DNA of 64,000 bases from Pleurodeles waltl (Eukaryota; Chordata; Amphibia; Caudata; Salamandridae): assembly GCF_031143425.1 (NCBI RefSeq), contig NC_090444.1, forward strand, positions 1,536,784,782 through 1,536,848,781. The letters are read 5' to 3'. The first letter of the stretch is position 1. Each line of letters begins with the position of its first letter. The position numbers and the translations under genes were made by a program. The notes under the pieces are model-generated. The model saw only the letters and a program-made list of their open reading frames with translations, made no database searches and was not told the origin of the DNA. This document shows, in pieces, positions 47,635 to 59,475 of the stretch.

Positions 47635-48044
47635 TAAGTGTTTTGTATAAAATTATCATTAACTGCTTTAAGTTATTTGCCTGTGTTGGGGTCATTGAGT
47701 AAGTCAACTAATGGTAAGTCCCAGAGGCCGTGGTTTGTATCATGTTGGGCCAAGTATTCCTGCTGTAGCTGTGTTTGGTATCCTTGGGTTTGGGCTTAAT
47801 CATCAGAGGGGGAGCCATATGGACTTTATTTTTAAAGGAAACTATTGAATCTTCATGTCCAAATGGTTCTGCAACACTAGAAGTGGTAGGTACCACAGTG
47901 ACATTTATCTGTCTGTGACCACAGCAGATGGCTTCCACCTGAAGATAAACAGCATTTCACAGCAGTTATGGCTCTGTGTTTTAACTAACCTAACAATTGG
48001 TTGCAATTGCCACAACTGACAATGCAACTCCAAGTTGCAAACCC

Positions 48045-48117
48045 AATACTTGAGACCTTATGGGTGATTAGCAGCGCTCTACAAATCTCTGATAGATTGA
48101 TTGATTGAATACTGTCT
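48045..48117 (+). mobile_element. L2/CR1-like LINE 3' tail fragment
   Basis: Sequence GCGCTCTACAAATCTCTGAT followed by (ATTG)n resembles the 3' end of the full element at 57331-57400 (complement: GCGCTTTATAAATT then ATTGATTGATTG). Only the last ~70 bases are recognisable, a severe 5' truncation. Confidence 0.6.
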
Positions 48118-50199
48118 ACTGACAATATTACAGTACTCTAGGGCAGGGAAGATCCACAAACTGAACTTCCCACACTGTAGTCTTAAAAGGATATCTCAGG
48201 AAAGTATTTTATAAAGGTCCTGGCAGTGGGCACGATTCTTGTAGTTTTGGGGTGCATTAGCTGTCCTCGAGAATAATTCCTGCTAGCTCCTGCATAAATA
48301 AAGCGTAGTTCCCCCTTGTAACATTAACTAATTTTGTGTTTCATAGTGAGTGTTTATTTCACAAACATTATCTGGATTGTTGGTTGTCATAAGGATCACT
48401 GGACATCAAATTGTACTTAGATGGAGGATTGAACACAGTCACTTTCAGTGTACCTGCCAATAGGGTCACTCTTAGATGACTTTGAGCATAACTTCATATG
48501 AAACCTGAATTAAGATGGAGGATGTCATTTGTCTACTGAGAGACTACAGGGTTCATCCATTCACCACCTCTTATTTCTCCGTCATGCATCTCTGCACCCA
48601 AATTCTGTCTGGTGGAAAAACTCAAAGTTCTCGATCAGAGACTGGATAAAACACCTGCTTTGTGTCACATAGACACCAGCCTTTAAAATGCGAACTAAGT
48701 GCAGTGCAATTCTGCTCTACCCAGTCTTCCCCATGAAAAAGGACTCTCTGCCGCTACCTAACAGGCTAGGTTTTTGAACAATGACAAATGCACTTCAACT
48801 AACTGACAACGGGAGGCTGCTAAACTGAACATAAAAGGGAAGAATACTCCAGCAAATGGAGTATCCACTTTGATATAGATTTTCAAAGACTGTGCAGTGT
48901 TGCTTCCAGAATGTTGAGCTGCATGATGCTTATTTATTAAATGCTGGAAAACAGCCAGGTGCCCCACTGCCTTTCTGCTGTCTGCTCTGCTAATGACCTT
49001 GCTTGCGGGAAAGTACCAGCTAGTCAAAGAAAGTAGTGCAAACATGCAGCGAGTGGAGGAGAGCTGCCCAACGCCTGTGAACAAATGCAGATGTGATGAA
49101 CCATGTCTCTTTACCAAGGTTTTATTCATGTCACCCTTTGTTAGATCTCCATTTTTCTGTACCCTCGAGCCTACAGCTGGCGAGAAATTCAGCACAGAGC
49201 AGCACCAACTTCAGTGACCTGGGTGCAGGAAGAAGAGTCTCTAAGCCACACTTGTTGATCCTCACCTTTCAGTAGAGAAGCGTCCCACCCATCTGGCTTT
49301 CACATCAGCTAGCTCTAGAAGATCACTTAAAGTCCTGCATGATCATTGTGAGCTCTGCATGTTTGTGGCTCACACCTTTATTTCTTCCCAAGGGTCAGGC
49401 CCCTTACTACCTTCTACAGTACTTAGAACTGAGATCCTGGATATGGACCTGTTGATCCTGTTTCACAAGCACATAGTAATAATGAAATATCAAATCTTAA
49501 AAGTATTATAAGGAGAAGCAGGTTTTTCATCTGAAAAACCTTTGAGCATGAGGACAAGGATATTTTTACTATGTTAACATCTTCCTACTTTTCCATCACA
49601 GGTTGAATTCTTATTGTGTATATATTTAAAGACTGTGATCAGCTTGTGATGGAGGGGAGTACATTTAGAGTTGCTGCACCCTGGGGAAGGTTCAACACCC
49701 TTATTGTTCTCAGTAGGTTAGAAACTGTACAGCATTTGGTACCACCAAAGGATCATATGTATTGAGTGTTACATACATGTCCAATATGTCATTTGGGAAA
49801 TTATGTTACTTTATTGAATTTTATAATTTGTTGAATTGTTGTTCTTTTTAACAAAATAAATCTGCTCGGATATTTCATCTTTATTGTACCTCCAATAACT
49901 GTAAATTCAGACATAGTTTTAACCCCTAGTGGGCTAAAAAGTATTTTGAGCTGATTCACAAATGCTTAGCTACACTACATTTAGTTGTGTAAAAAGGTGA
50001 TTTTAATGCATCCTGAACCAGATGTATACAAGAAGATGGAGTGTAGTGCTGTGGAATGTGCGACTTTTGTGGATTTTCTACAGTTAGAGTTTGGCAATGG
50101 AATCAAGGAAGTTCACATAGAAGGATCTGGGGAGACACTGTGTAAGAAATGTGATTATTATTTGGGGTGGGCAATAGCTCACCTCCAGGAATAATCTCA
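48118..50199. other. No gene recognised
   Basis: Repeat-derived-looking sequence with an AAATAAATCTGCT tract near 49855. The open frames at 48758-49195 (minus) and 49985-50194 (plus) show no family motif I know. Confidence 0.35.
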
Positions 50200-51157
50200 A
50201 CTGTTGTAAAGGTGAGCCTCTAAAGTCATTAAATTACCAAGCACTGGTAGCTATGGAACTGAGCAGACAGGCTTAACCTATGGCAATGTTTAGAGTATCA
50301 AAACAGTAATAAAGTAAAACATCAAGCAATGCAAATCTCAAGCTAACTTTGACAAATAGAGTAATATTTTATGAACAAATTGACACCAAAAGAACAAAAA
50401 AATAAGGGGAACATGAGATATGAATTTCTAAAGACTTCGGTGAAAATAGCAGAAAAAAGTGCGAAGTGCTGAAGGTAGTCAATGGTCACATCAGACTGAG
50501 ACCTAGGCGTGATTTGAGGCTGAGCCTTGGTTAGATATAAATGGATTGATCCATGCGAAAGTATGGAACTTGAAAAAGTCTTCAGCCACTTCGAATTTAG
50601 TGATGGGTTGCAACAACGCTGCCTGAACCTCTTCCCTGGGACATGGCATGGAGACTGATTGAAGATACTTATTCATAGAATCGTCATTGACTGCCATTTT
50701 AGGAACATAGAGATTTGTGTAGTGTCTAATAAAACACCTTTCATATCTCCTTAGTCTGGTCCACGATTCGGCCCTGAATCTCATCAAATATGGTGTTAAT
50801 TGATGAGGCATTCTGCTGTTTTTTGTCAAAGTGTGCCGGAAATTTCATTTATAGGGCCACTCATGTGGATGGCACAATCAGTGTTGCAGGCCTACTAGTA
50901 ACATTTGATTTACACGGCCTGGGCACACATGGTAGACTTTACTAGGGACTTACTAGCAAAATAAATAAGCCAATCATTGATAAACCAAATAACAATACAA
51001 TTTAGACAGCGAGCACTTGCACTTTAGCTCTGGTCAGCAGTGGTAAAGTGCACAGAGTCCTAAAGTCAGCAAAAACAGAATTCAGAACAGCATCAAAAAC
51101 AGGCGGTCAGAAGCAAAAAGACAGGGGCAACCACACAAAGAGCTGACAGGTCTAACA
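50200..51157 (+). mobile_element. LTR-family copy 4 (degenerate, with L1 fragment inside)
   Basis: The right part (50845-51157) follows the 3' part of copy 1 (about 2830-3141) block by block: 'CTACTAGTA(A/G)CATT(T/C)GATTTACA', 'TTTAGCTCTGGTCAGCAGTG', and the end GACAGGTCTAACA. The left part (50220-50470) has LTR-like phrases (ACTGGTAGCT, 'ACACCAAAAG'). The middle is an L1-like minus-strand fragment. No target duplication identified. Confidence 0.55.
50505..50829 (-). pseudogene. L1-like ORF2 fragment (endonuclease-RT linker)
   Basis: A 108-residue open frame on the minus strand contains RCFIRHYTNLYVP, DDSMNKYLQSVSMPCP and ALLQPITKFEVAEDFFKF. The pattern 'F..Y..LY......YL....P......L..PIT..E' is the linker just before RT motif 0 in L1 ORF2. 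Both sides are cut. It is not derived from the LINE at 27990, which has a different sequence in the matching region (31315-31480). Confidence 0.6.
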
Positions 51158-51164
51158 GGTACTG

Positions 51165-52190
51165 TGTGAAAGTTAGTTGCTGGGTGAGTTGGTTGTTAAG
51201 GTAAACCACAAAAGTTGCCAAATTAATCTGTGCTTAATCTTCTGGTGGCTTGGCACAGAAAAAGTCAAGTTTATCGTAGAGGCAATGTGCAAAGTATGTA
51301 TGCCGCACACAACAGTAATAAAGTGAAAACACACCAAAAGAAAAATTCCACACCGATTTAGAAAATTAGAGTCAACTTTAATACATTATTTGACACCAAA
51401 ACAGCGAAAATCCAATTAGCTGAACTGGAGTAATGAATTTATAAAGTCTTTGTTAAAATCATAAAACCCACAGCACCAATCCTGAATGTAGAGTTGTATG
51501 AGACCAGGTCAAAGTCTAAAAATATGGCCAACCATGATGGAGCACCATTTGGATTTAAGAAGTGGATTGGGCCTAGTGTGTGCTACCCTATGGACCTGGG
51601 ACAAATATGAAGAAAAAGCATCTGAGAATGTAGATGTTCAGAAGACAAGACTGCAGGTGATGTCCAAGGACGAGGTGTAAATGTTGGGGAGCCAGAATAC
51701 AAAATTTTGGTGAAGATTTCCAAGTTTGGATTCAGTCTCTTTGATGGAAGTCAAAAATCTCCAACAGGACAAAGCCGGAGGATGTAGCCGATGAAAGTTC
51801 AAAAAGCCAGGCAACCCTTTGGCGAATGACCGCTGAACAGGATTTGCTGCTGTGAAGTGAGGTTAACTAGTGATGCTCTTTTAGTGGCTAGACGAGTAGG
51901 TTGGTCCTGGTCTCCTCTCGTTTCTCACATAATTTTTAGCAAAAAAGTTTTCAATTTTCAAGATATAGATTTTTTTTATTATCTTGCCACAGTTAACACC
52001 ACCACCAAGGGCCCATGACTGGAGGGGCACCACTTAGGGTGTTTGCACTTATTCAGGCTGGGTCCAGGTGTGGGTTCAAGATAGTTGGAGACTCTTCTGT
52101 TCCAGAAGACAAGACAACTAGCCCTTGGAGACACCCTGGTAGTCCTGACACACTCTGGTAGTCGTGGGAACTAGGCTCAATCAGCAGGCT
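51165..52190 (+). mobile_element. Degenerate LTR-like sequence, second family
   Basis: It has the same internal plan as the other LTRs: 'GGTGGCTTGGCACAG', 'GCAATGTGCAAAGTATGTATG', 'CAGTAATAAAGTGAAAACAC', 'ACACCAAAACAGCG', then a tract of leader-like sequence. It directly follows the TCTAACA end of copy 4. Ends and duplication not found. Confidence 0.45.
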
Positions 52191-52196
52191 AAGTCT

Positions 52197-52660
52197 CCCT
52201 GGACTGGAAACAAGCATCCTGGGACCGGTTTTGGGGTATTACCATTTATCAGCCAGGCTAGCTTGAATCCCGTGACATGGTGAGCACAGGACCCACTTCT
52301 GGACATACCCGCCCACTAAGGGCGACAAATGCAAAATGAACAGATGATGGGCGGAATGCTTCACAATTTCAAACATTCACTCCCAGTCAGATATTTGGGC
52401 CTAAATCCATTGTTTTCCTGCTCACCACACCATTCCATTTTGGACACAGCCATATATAAATCATACTTGATGCTTGCTGCCCATGTAAACAGTCTAGCCC
52501 AAACTGCCAGGCCAGGTCCTCCCTGGACTGGAAACAAGCATCCTTTGTGTGCCAGGTATGCTCAGACGTGGGTCATAAGCCCACTGTGCCACTGGATTCA
52601 AGCTAGTCTGGCTGATGAAGGGTTATGCCCAGAAACCAGTCCCAGGATGCTTGTTCCTCA
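52197..52660. repeat. Inverted repeat with ~65-bp arms
   Basis: The block at about 52205-52270 (AAACAAGCATCCTGGGACCG ... CAGCCAGGCTAGCTTGAATCC) is repeated in inverse at about 52592-52658 (GGATTCAAGCTAGTCTGGC ... CCAGGATGCTTGTT). A further direct copy of CCCTGGACTGGAAACAAGCA lies at 52519. About 320 bases separate the arms. Confidence 0.7.
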
Positions 52661-52977
52661 ACTACAGCATGGATTCCTGGCTAACAAAATGATTTTCTTA
52701 ATCTTCTCTTTGTTATGTTCTGGACAAGATGTCCCTCATAAGCTACACTGATAAAGCGAGCACGAAGATCCCAAGACAGTACAATCTGGCTTCTCCTCAC
52801 CAATGTTTCGCCTGCTATCTTTAAAGGACCGTTCACTTCCTTGCACTGCTTCTTCTAACTGTTTCACCTTGCATTATTTTCCCTTTTATTTCCTTCAATA
52901 TGCAAACTCCTTCCATAGCAGAATTCCATTAATCTTTAACAAGCACAAGTTCTTCTTGACTACTAAATATAAATTCA

Positions 52978-53594
52978 GGGGTATATTTACAAGCTCTGTG
53001 GCACATGGCAGCACAGTGAGTGACTTTACTGCGCTGTCCTGTGCCGTATGGAATGGGCAGAAATGCACTGTATTTAGAAGATATGGTCAACTTCTGTCAT
53101 TTCTCCCTGTGTTGGCACACAAATTGCTGCGTGGTGCCCATGCAGGCACCCTCGGACCATGGTGCAAGGGTGTCTGCGTTGCTAGCTTCCTGCACAAAAA
53201 TAATCCAGGGAGGCATTTTCCCCTTTCTATCTGTGCTGCAGAAAGAGGAAACAACGAGAAGAAATAAATATGTTTTTCCTCGCTGCACCTACCCTGGGGA
53301 GGCATACAGTCTTGATGCACTGCCAGGTTTACAGATTCTTGTAAATCTGGGAATGCAATAAAAAAAAACATGGGTGCTGCATGGGTACACGCAACACCCA
53401 TGGTACACCTCCCTGATGCAGGATAAGGCAATACCAGCAACTTGCGCTGCATTGCCTTACACCATATCTATAAGGCCATGAAAAGCCACACAGAGTGGCT
53501 TTGAGTAGCCTTGTAGATATGGGCCAGTACTACGTGCCTCAGGTGCCTCACAAACAGCAACGCACATGCGGCGCACTACTTGTTAATATGTCCC
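52978..53594. mobile_element. 617-bp inverted-repeat element (MITE)
   Basis: Left end GGGGTATATTTACAAGC; complement of the right end GGGACATATTAACAAGT. TCA flanks both sides (52975-52977 and 53595-53597), so a 3-bp duplication. The arms continue with related GTGGCAC/GTGCGCC-rich sequence. The open frames inside (for example 52803-53267) cross the boundary and are not genes. Confidence 0.7.
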
Positions 53595-53597
53595 TCA

Positions 53598-55500
53598 GTG
53601 TGAAACTCTGAATTTACTTCAATCTCACTCATAGGCATTCTCGACAGAAATTGCATTCCCATCTCCAATAACATCCACCTTGAAATTCGTGATGTACATT
53701 TCCTTACAGTTCCCTTCATCATCATAGATACTGTATTGCACTGTGAAGTGAGTATGTTAAATAGTATAAAGGATCATGTGAAAACATCTAACACTCATCT
53801 TCATTGCTTTATCTTTATCAAAACATATGTAATATTGCAAGATGTCAGAATTCACTCAAGGGTGCTAAAAACCTGGTACTGAGTTGCAATTGCCATTGAA
53901 ACTCCAAAAGAAGGTATAGGGCTCGAATACCCAAAGCATATTTGTGAACTGCCAGTAAGAACATATGGAGATGAAAGGGTAGCTTTCGGTTCCTGATTTT
54001 CACTTGTTACCTCCTAGCATATGCTAAAATACAAAAGATAAGAAACATTTGGGAAAGGCAGGGCACAGAACACCTGCTTCATTATCCTGCCTTCACCTGC
54101 TTAGGAAAATAGAAAGTAAACAGTGACGTAGATCACAGTTTAATCTTTTTTGAATATTTAATTGCAGTAGCTTCCATAGTCATTAGTGTATATCACATTT
54201 TTTCTCAGCTGAACTGCTCTGATTAAAAAGAGTCCATGCGGAATGGAATGGCAAAATGCATGATTACCCAGAGAGAAAATAGTGTCTTAGAAGAATGTAA
54301 ATATGCTTCTGAATCCTATAGCAAAGGCACCTAGAAAATGCCCTGATTATTTATTCTAATCTCCCTTATGACAATACTCACTTTGTGGGTTTTGCCACAT
54401 TACACGCACAGGATTTACCTCGTCCCGCTAACTAACTTTACATTCAATGACTTCCATTCTCTATGGTAGGCTCCAGCCTTTTCCTTGACAGCCATGGAGA
54501 TGGAATTCCGGGGATACCTCAGGAAACATCGAGCTCCATGATGGCCCTATGATCAAACCAAGTGAGCTGGAAGGTAGGTGTCCAGGACTACGATGCAGAA
54601 AGTTAGAATTCAAAGTTATGAAGAATACTATTAAGTAATCAGGGTGTTAACCTTGTTTTTATTCTTACATTATGAGTTGTACCAAAGCCGAGAAACTCGA
54701 TCACAGGAACGCTGGGACAGAACAGAAAGGTCTAAAGGTTAACCAATTTGCTGTACTTGGTGACAATGCAAAACCACAAAACAGACAGACAGTGTTCCCT
54801 GAACTTGAGAACTAGACACGGCAGATGGACCATTGCATTCCCTGCCAAATAGAATGAGATATGGAGAGAAAGGTGCATGTGCAGGAGGCCGCTTTGTTCA
54901 AGCCTGTTAGGGAAACCCACAGCAAGGTTGCTCCACAGACAGAAATGTCCTGATGAACCAACCCTGAAAAAGCAGGCCAGAAACAAACACTGATAACCCA
55001 GGGAAATGTCCCACCTGGTCCAAGTACTCAGTATTGCTGTAACAGGACATCAACACATACCCAAGCCAAAGAAGGAAGACAGCCAACAAGACAGTGAGGG
55101 GCATACCTGACCAAAAAGAAAAGGAATGAGTGAAAGAGAATGAACAATTACTAGAAAAAAAGGTGGACATACATCCGTTGTAAGGAAAAGAATCGGAAAG
55201 TATAACTGGAAGTTCTTCAATATGGCTCCCAAATAGAGTAATGGAGCCTAGGCTTGGGATCTGCCACATGCGCTGAATTTACTGTGTTCACTAGGGTTAC
55301 AGCTAAGTAATCTCCGTCTGTATGATGAGGAAAACGTAACATTCTAAGGAATGGAATGCAGAATACACGCAGAGCTATGCTGAAGCAATGATGCTAATCA
55401 TTATTATTGTTATGTGAATGAAGCTGTAGGATGCGCACTGGCACCAAAATCTTGCCTCCTTTGATTTCTTGGATATATTTTAAATAGAATTCAAAGAGAC
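53598..55500. other. No gene recognised
   Basis: The minus-strand frames at 54907-55269 and 54732-54986 overlap in different frames, are hydrophobic and have no recognised motif. Nothing else seen. Confidence 0.35.
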
Positions 55501-55503
55501 TAA

Positions 55504-55545
55504 GGGGGTTATTACAACTTTGGAGGAGGTGTTAATCCGTCTAAA
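55504..55545. mobile_element. Left arm of a truncated inverted-repeat element
   Basis: GGGGGTTATTACAACTTTGG then AGGAGGTGTTAATCCGTC, preceded by TAA (55501-55503). The end resembles the complement of the right end at 5031. No right arm was found in the next kilobase. Confidence 0.5.
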
Positions 55546-56879
55546 TATTTATGAACTGTGCTAATATTAAAAATCAATACCACACAGCACAAATACTGAT
55601 TCATGAGTACATGGTTTGGGAGATAGGGAATAGGAGATATATAGGGTGGTTGACAGTTATTACCACATGACGCTACCTAGACAGGGGGTAATGGTATCAT
55701 AAAGAATAGCAAGAAGACAAAGAATAAAAGTTAAGGATCATCACCAGGATACATTTAAAGAAGTAATGAACGAGCAAAAAATATAAAAGGGGGCATAATT
55801 CACCTCTGGGATCCTCATATAGAATAGAGAGACGGTACTACGGTCAGATAAGACTCCTGTTTTATTTCTATCAAAACTGCATCTCATTCCCCAGACTGAG
55901 ACTCACCTTTCCTACTTCTCTCACATCCTTTTATCCAAGCATATTTATCCAATCCTCAATATATTTTAGGAAATGTTAGACCCATCCATTTCAGTTTCAG
56001 AGTAATAGGTGTTTTAGGAGGATCGTTTGGAGTCTTCACTAACACTTATATCTTTATAAGTGAAAGTACCTTTCATATGCAGTCTGTTAGAGGAGCAACC
56101 AATGAGACTAGGTGGGATCTGGGAGGGACAGGGTTCCAAGCAGGCATTACTGACTGTCTCTTCCGTTCACTGCAGACTGCTCCTAGCATATCAACCTTGT
56201 ACTGGCACTGCATCCCCAGCTCATGCTCTGTAGATACCAGGATTCCTCTGGGCTATGAAGGCAGAGAGCATGATCCTGAAGATGTCTATCTCCTGAGACA
56301 GTCTGAGACCTTATAGCAGGTGGGTGCTTAGGACTGGGCAGGTGTTTGTACAAGCTTGCATATATATGGCTATACGTTTATTTGGGAGAATTGGCTGGTC
56401 TGTCATTCAACAGTGCTATTTCATTTTTAAACCTTTGAAACATCTTAACTGAGAAGATAGTGATCATTGTTTATTCCATGCTAATTTGAATTTGAGAAAC
56501 TTCCTCCACCCTCTCAGATACAATGTTCTTCTTATACCAGTGCAGTACCCTGATGATTAACTACTAAAGTAGACACACTTTGGAAACCACTCTTATCCCA
56601 TATTTACAATTAGTTTTGAAAAGTGAAAACATTATCTTTAATCCAGGATAATCTTCATTAGCACACCCAAATGATAAGCAAGGAAGTGATCTCTACAGCT
56701 TCATTAAGGAATCCCCCTAATATGTTGTCCTATGTGGCTAACATCCAATAATTGATTCATCTACGTTCAACTCAGTGAAAGATGCAAACCTCTCAATGTA
56801 CTAATGCAGAGCAAGGGGCCTCAACAATTTACCCAGAGTTAACATAAAATCTTAGGTGAACTGGAGGACACACCAACTA
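55546..56879. other. No gene recognised
   Basis: AT-rich, with short chance open frames. Weak traces of the older LINE may begin before 56880, but I cannot support them. Confidence 0.35.
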
Positions 56880-57330
56880 TTTATTTTTTCACTGAATGTC
56901 TAAAACTGGAAAGTTTCTCACCACTTGGAAGGGTGGTTTTGTGAAGCCCATATTTTGAAAAGCTGATTTTCTGCAAATTGTAGGCTTATAACCCTGATGG
57001 ACATTGCGGCCAATACGTATTCAAAAATAACTCTACAACATTTAAAAGTTTGGTTCACTATAATTTAATTCTACCAGAACAAAGTAGATTTGGGGAAGGT
57101 CAGTTGGCCAGTGACCATTGGTGCACTCTTTGGGCAATAAAGCAGACATCACTAAAACAAATTAGGGTTTGCTTTGTGACTTCAGCATGGCTTTTGATCT
57201 AGTGGCTCGGGAAAACTTCTAGAACATGCTAACGGACTGGAATATTTCACCAGGCTTATTTTAAATCCTTTGAGCTCTGTATTTGTAAAACTGGACACAG
57301 GTAGAGTCTGACTAAACAGGTCATGTATTT
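56880..57330 (+). pseudogene. Older LINE reverse transcriptase, left half
   Basis: One reading gives YRLITLMDIAANTYSKITL-like sequence from about 56979 (RT motif 1-2 region), then LILPEQSRFGEGQLASDHW near 57064-57120, and after a frame change FSMAFDLVAR at 57181-57210 (motif A, with the catalytic Asp). The right half, with motifs B and C, is at 61336-61527. The L2-like LINE separates the two. Clade not determined. Confidence 0.65.
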
Positions 57331-57423
57331 CAATCAATCAATCAATCAATAATTTATAAAGCGCGTTATGTACCCGTTAGGGTTTCGAGGCGCTGGGGGG
57401 TGGGGCGGGGGGGGGGTGCGCTG

Positions 57424-59475
57424 CTATCGTTCAAAGAGCCATGTCTTGAGGAGTCTCCTGAAGGTGAGGAGGTCCTGGGTCTGGCGCAGTGAGGTCGGGA
57501 GTGAGTTCCAGGTTTTGGCGGCGAGGTAGGAGAAGGATCTGCCGCCAGAGGTCTTGCGCTGGATTCGGGGGACGATGGCGAGGGCAAGGTTGGCAGAGCG
57601 TAGTTGTCGTGAGGGAATGTAGAAGTTGAGTTTGGTGTTCAGGTAGGCGGGTCCGGTGTCGTGTAGAGCCTTGTGTGCGTGGGTGAGGAGTTTAAAGGTG
57701 ATCCTCTTGTCCACGGGGAGCCAGTGGAGGTCCTTCAGGTGAGGGGAGATGTGACATCGGCGGGGTATGTCGAGGATCAGGCGGGCGGATGCGTTCTGGA
57801 TGCGTTGGAGTCGTTTGATGTCTTTTGTTGGGATGCCTGTGTAGAGTGTGTTGCCGTAGTCGAGTCTGCTACTGACGAGGGCTTGGGTTACCGTCTTTCT
57901 GGTTCCTGTTGGAATCCACTTGAAGATTCTGCGGAGTAATCGGAGGGTGTTGAAACAGGAGGATGAGACTGCGTTGGCCTGTTTGGACATGGTGAGGGTG
58001 GAGTTGAGGATGAAGCCGAGATTTTGTGCCTGGCTGGCTGGGGTGGGTGGGGGGCCCATGGCGGTCGGCCACCATGAGTCGTTCCAGGCCGAGGGGGTGC
58101 GCCCGAGGATGAGGACTTCCGTCTTGTCGGAGTTGAGTTTCAGGCGGCTGTTGTTCATCCACTCGGCGATGGATTTCAGTCCCTCGTGGAGGTTGGCTTT
58201 GGCGGTGAGAGGATCTTTGGTCAGGGAGAGGACGAGTTGTGTGTCGTCGGCGTAGGTGAGGATGCTGAGGTTGTGCTGGCGGGCCAGTTGTGCGAGGGGG
58301 GCCATGTAGACGTTGAACAGCGTTGGGCTAAGTGAAGAGCCTTGGGGTACGCCGCAGATGAGCATGGTGGCATTGGAGCGGAAAGGTGAGAGTCGGACTC
58401 TCTGGGTTCTGCCGGAGAGAAAGGAGGAGATCCATTTGAGGGCCTTTTCTTGGATGCCGGCTTCGTGTAGGCGGGTTAGTAGGGTGCGGTGGCAGACTGT
58501 ATCGAAGGCGGCTGATAGGTCTAGGAGGATCAGGGCTGAGGTTTCGCCGTTGTCCATTTGTAGTCTGATGTCATCAGTGGCAGCGAGGAGTGCAGTCTCT
58601 GTGCTGTGGTTTCGTCTGAAGCCAGATTGGGAGGGGTCAAGGATGGAGTTGTCTTCTAGGTAGTTGGTGATCTGTGCGTTGACGATCTTCTCGATGACTT
58701 TCGCTGGGAAAGGGAGGAGGGAGATCGGTCGGAAGTTTTTGAGATCGTTGAGGTCAGCCTTAGGTTTCTTGAGGAGGGGTTGGATTTCTGCATGCTTCCA
58801 GCTGTCCGGGAAGGTGGCGGCGTTGAAGGAAAGGTTGATGATCTTTCGGAGTGCGGGGGCGATGGTGGCGTCGGCTTTGTTGAACACGTGGTGTGGGCAG
58901 GGGTCAGAGGGAGATCCTGAGTGGATGGAGTTCATGGTCTTTAGGGTTTCGGCGTCGTCTACTTGGGTCCAGGTGGTGATGTGGTCGGCGTGGGAGGAGT
59001 TGTTGGGGGTGGGTTCTGGCGGAGGTGGATTGTTGAAGCTGTCGTGGATGGCTGCAATTTTCTGGTAGAAGAAGGTGGAGAGATCGTTGCAGAGTTTCTG
59101 GGATGGAGGGATGTCGTTGATAATGGCGTTGGGGTTGGCGAGTTCCTTCACAATGCCGAAGAGTTCCTTGCAGTCGTGAGCGTTGTTGTTGAGGCGTTCT
59201 GTGAAGTGGGAGCGCTTCGAGAGTCGGATCCGTCGGTGGTGTTCACGGTTGGCTTCCTTGAGGGTAACGAGGTTCTCGGGTGTGCGCTCGAGGATCCATT
59301 TTTTCTTGAGTTTCTGGCAGGTGCGTTTGGAGGTGGTCAGTTCCTCTGTGAACCAGGCTGGTTTTTTCTTTTCTTGATTGGCGGTGGGTCTCTTTAGTGG
59401 GGCTAGGATGTTGGCGCAGTCGAGGATCCATTGTTGGAGGTTGATGGCGGCGGAGTCCGGGTCGGTGGGGTAAGT
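57424..59475 (-). CDS. L2/CR1-like RT, intact open reading frame segment
   Basis: The frame is open from about 59475 to the stop at 57424-57426 (575 residues from the GTG at 59149-59151 and about 105 more upstream). RT motifs in order are NFRPISLLP, SGFRRNHSTETALL, LILLDLSAAFDTV, CGVPQGSSLSPTLFN and YADDTQLV (58241-58252 on the plus strand). They are followed by LNSDKTEVLILG and a C-terminal region ending SLRQTQDLLTFRRLLKTWLF, the end typical of CR1/L2-type proteins. All catalytic Asp residues are present. The frame is not connected to the endonuclease because of frameshifts at about 59475 and 59850. Confidence 0.85.
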   Translation of the reverse strand, partial: TYPTDPDSAAINLQQWILDCANILAPLKRPTANQEKKKPAWFTEELTTSKRTCQKLKKKWILERTPENLVTLKEANREHHRRIRLSKRSHFTERLNNNAHDCKELFGIVKELANPNAIINDIPPSQKLCNDLSTFFYQKIAAIHDSFNNPPPPEPTPNNSSHADHITTWTQVDDAETLKTMNSIHSGSPSDPCPHHVFNKADATIAPALRKIINLSFNAATFPDSWKHAEIQPLLKKPKADLNDLKNFRPISLLPFPAKVIEKIVNAQITNYLEDNSILDPSQSGFRRNHSTETALLAATDDIRLQMDNGETSALILLDLSAAFDTVCHRTLLTRLHEAGIQEKALKWISSFLSGRTQRVRLSPFRSNATMLICGVPQGSSLSPTLFNVYMAPLAQLARQHNLSILTYADDTQLVLSLTKDPLTAKANLHEGLKSIAEWMNNSRLKLNSDKTEVLILGRTPSAWNDSWWPTAMGPPPTPASQAQNLGFILNSTLTMSKQANAVSSSCFNTLRLLRRIFKWIPTGTRKTVTQALVSSRLDYGNTLYTGIPTKDIKRLQRIQNASARLILDIPRRCHISPHLKDLHWLPVDKRITFKLLTHAHKALHDTGPAYLNTKLNFYIPSRQLRSANLALAIVPRIQRKTSGGRSFSYLAAKTWNSLPTSLRQTQDLLTFRRLLKTWLFER

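Noticed and set aside
48758..49195. Minus-strand open frame of 145 codons
   Set aside because: No family motif, no neighbouring coding signal and no splice or promoter context that would support a host exon.
54732..55269. Hydrophobic minus-strand frames that could suggest a membrane protein or env
   Set aside because: Two overlapping frames are equally open, there are no cysteine motifs, cleavage site or fusion peptide features, and no adjacent pol.
58313..59397. Plus-strand open frames of 116-144 codons
   Set aside because: They are antisense to the L2/CR1-like RT frame, whose motifs are clear; GC-rich coding DNA often leaves the opposite strand open.
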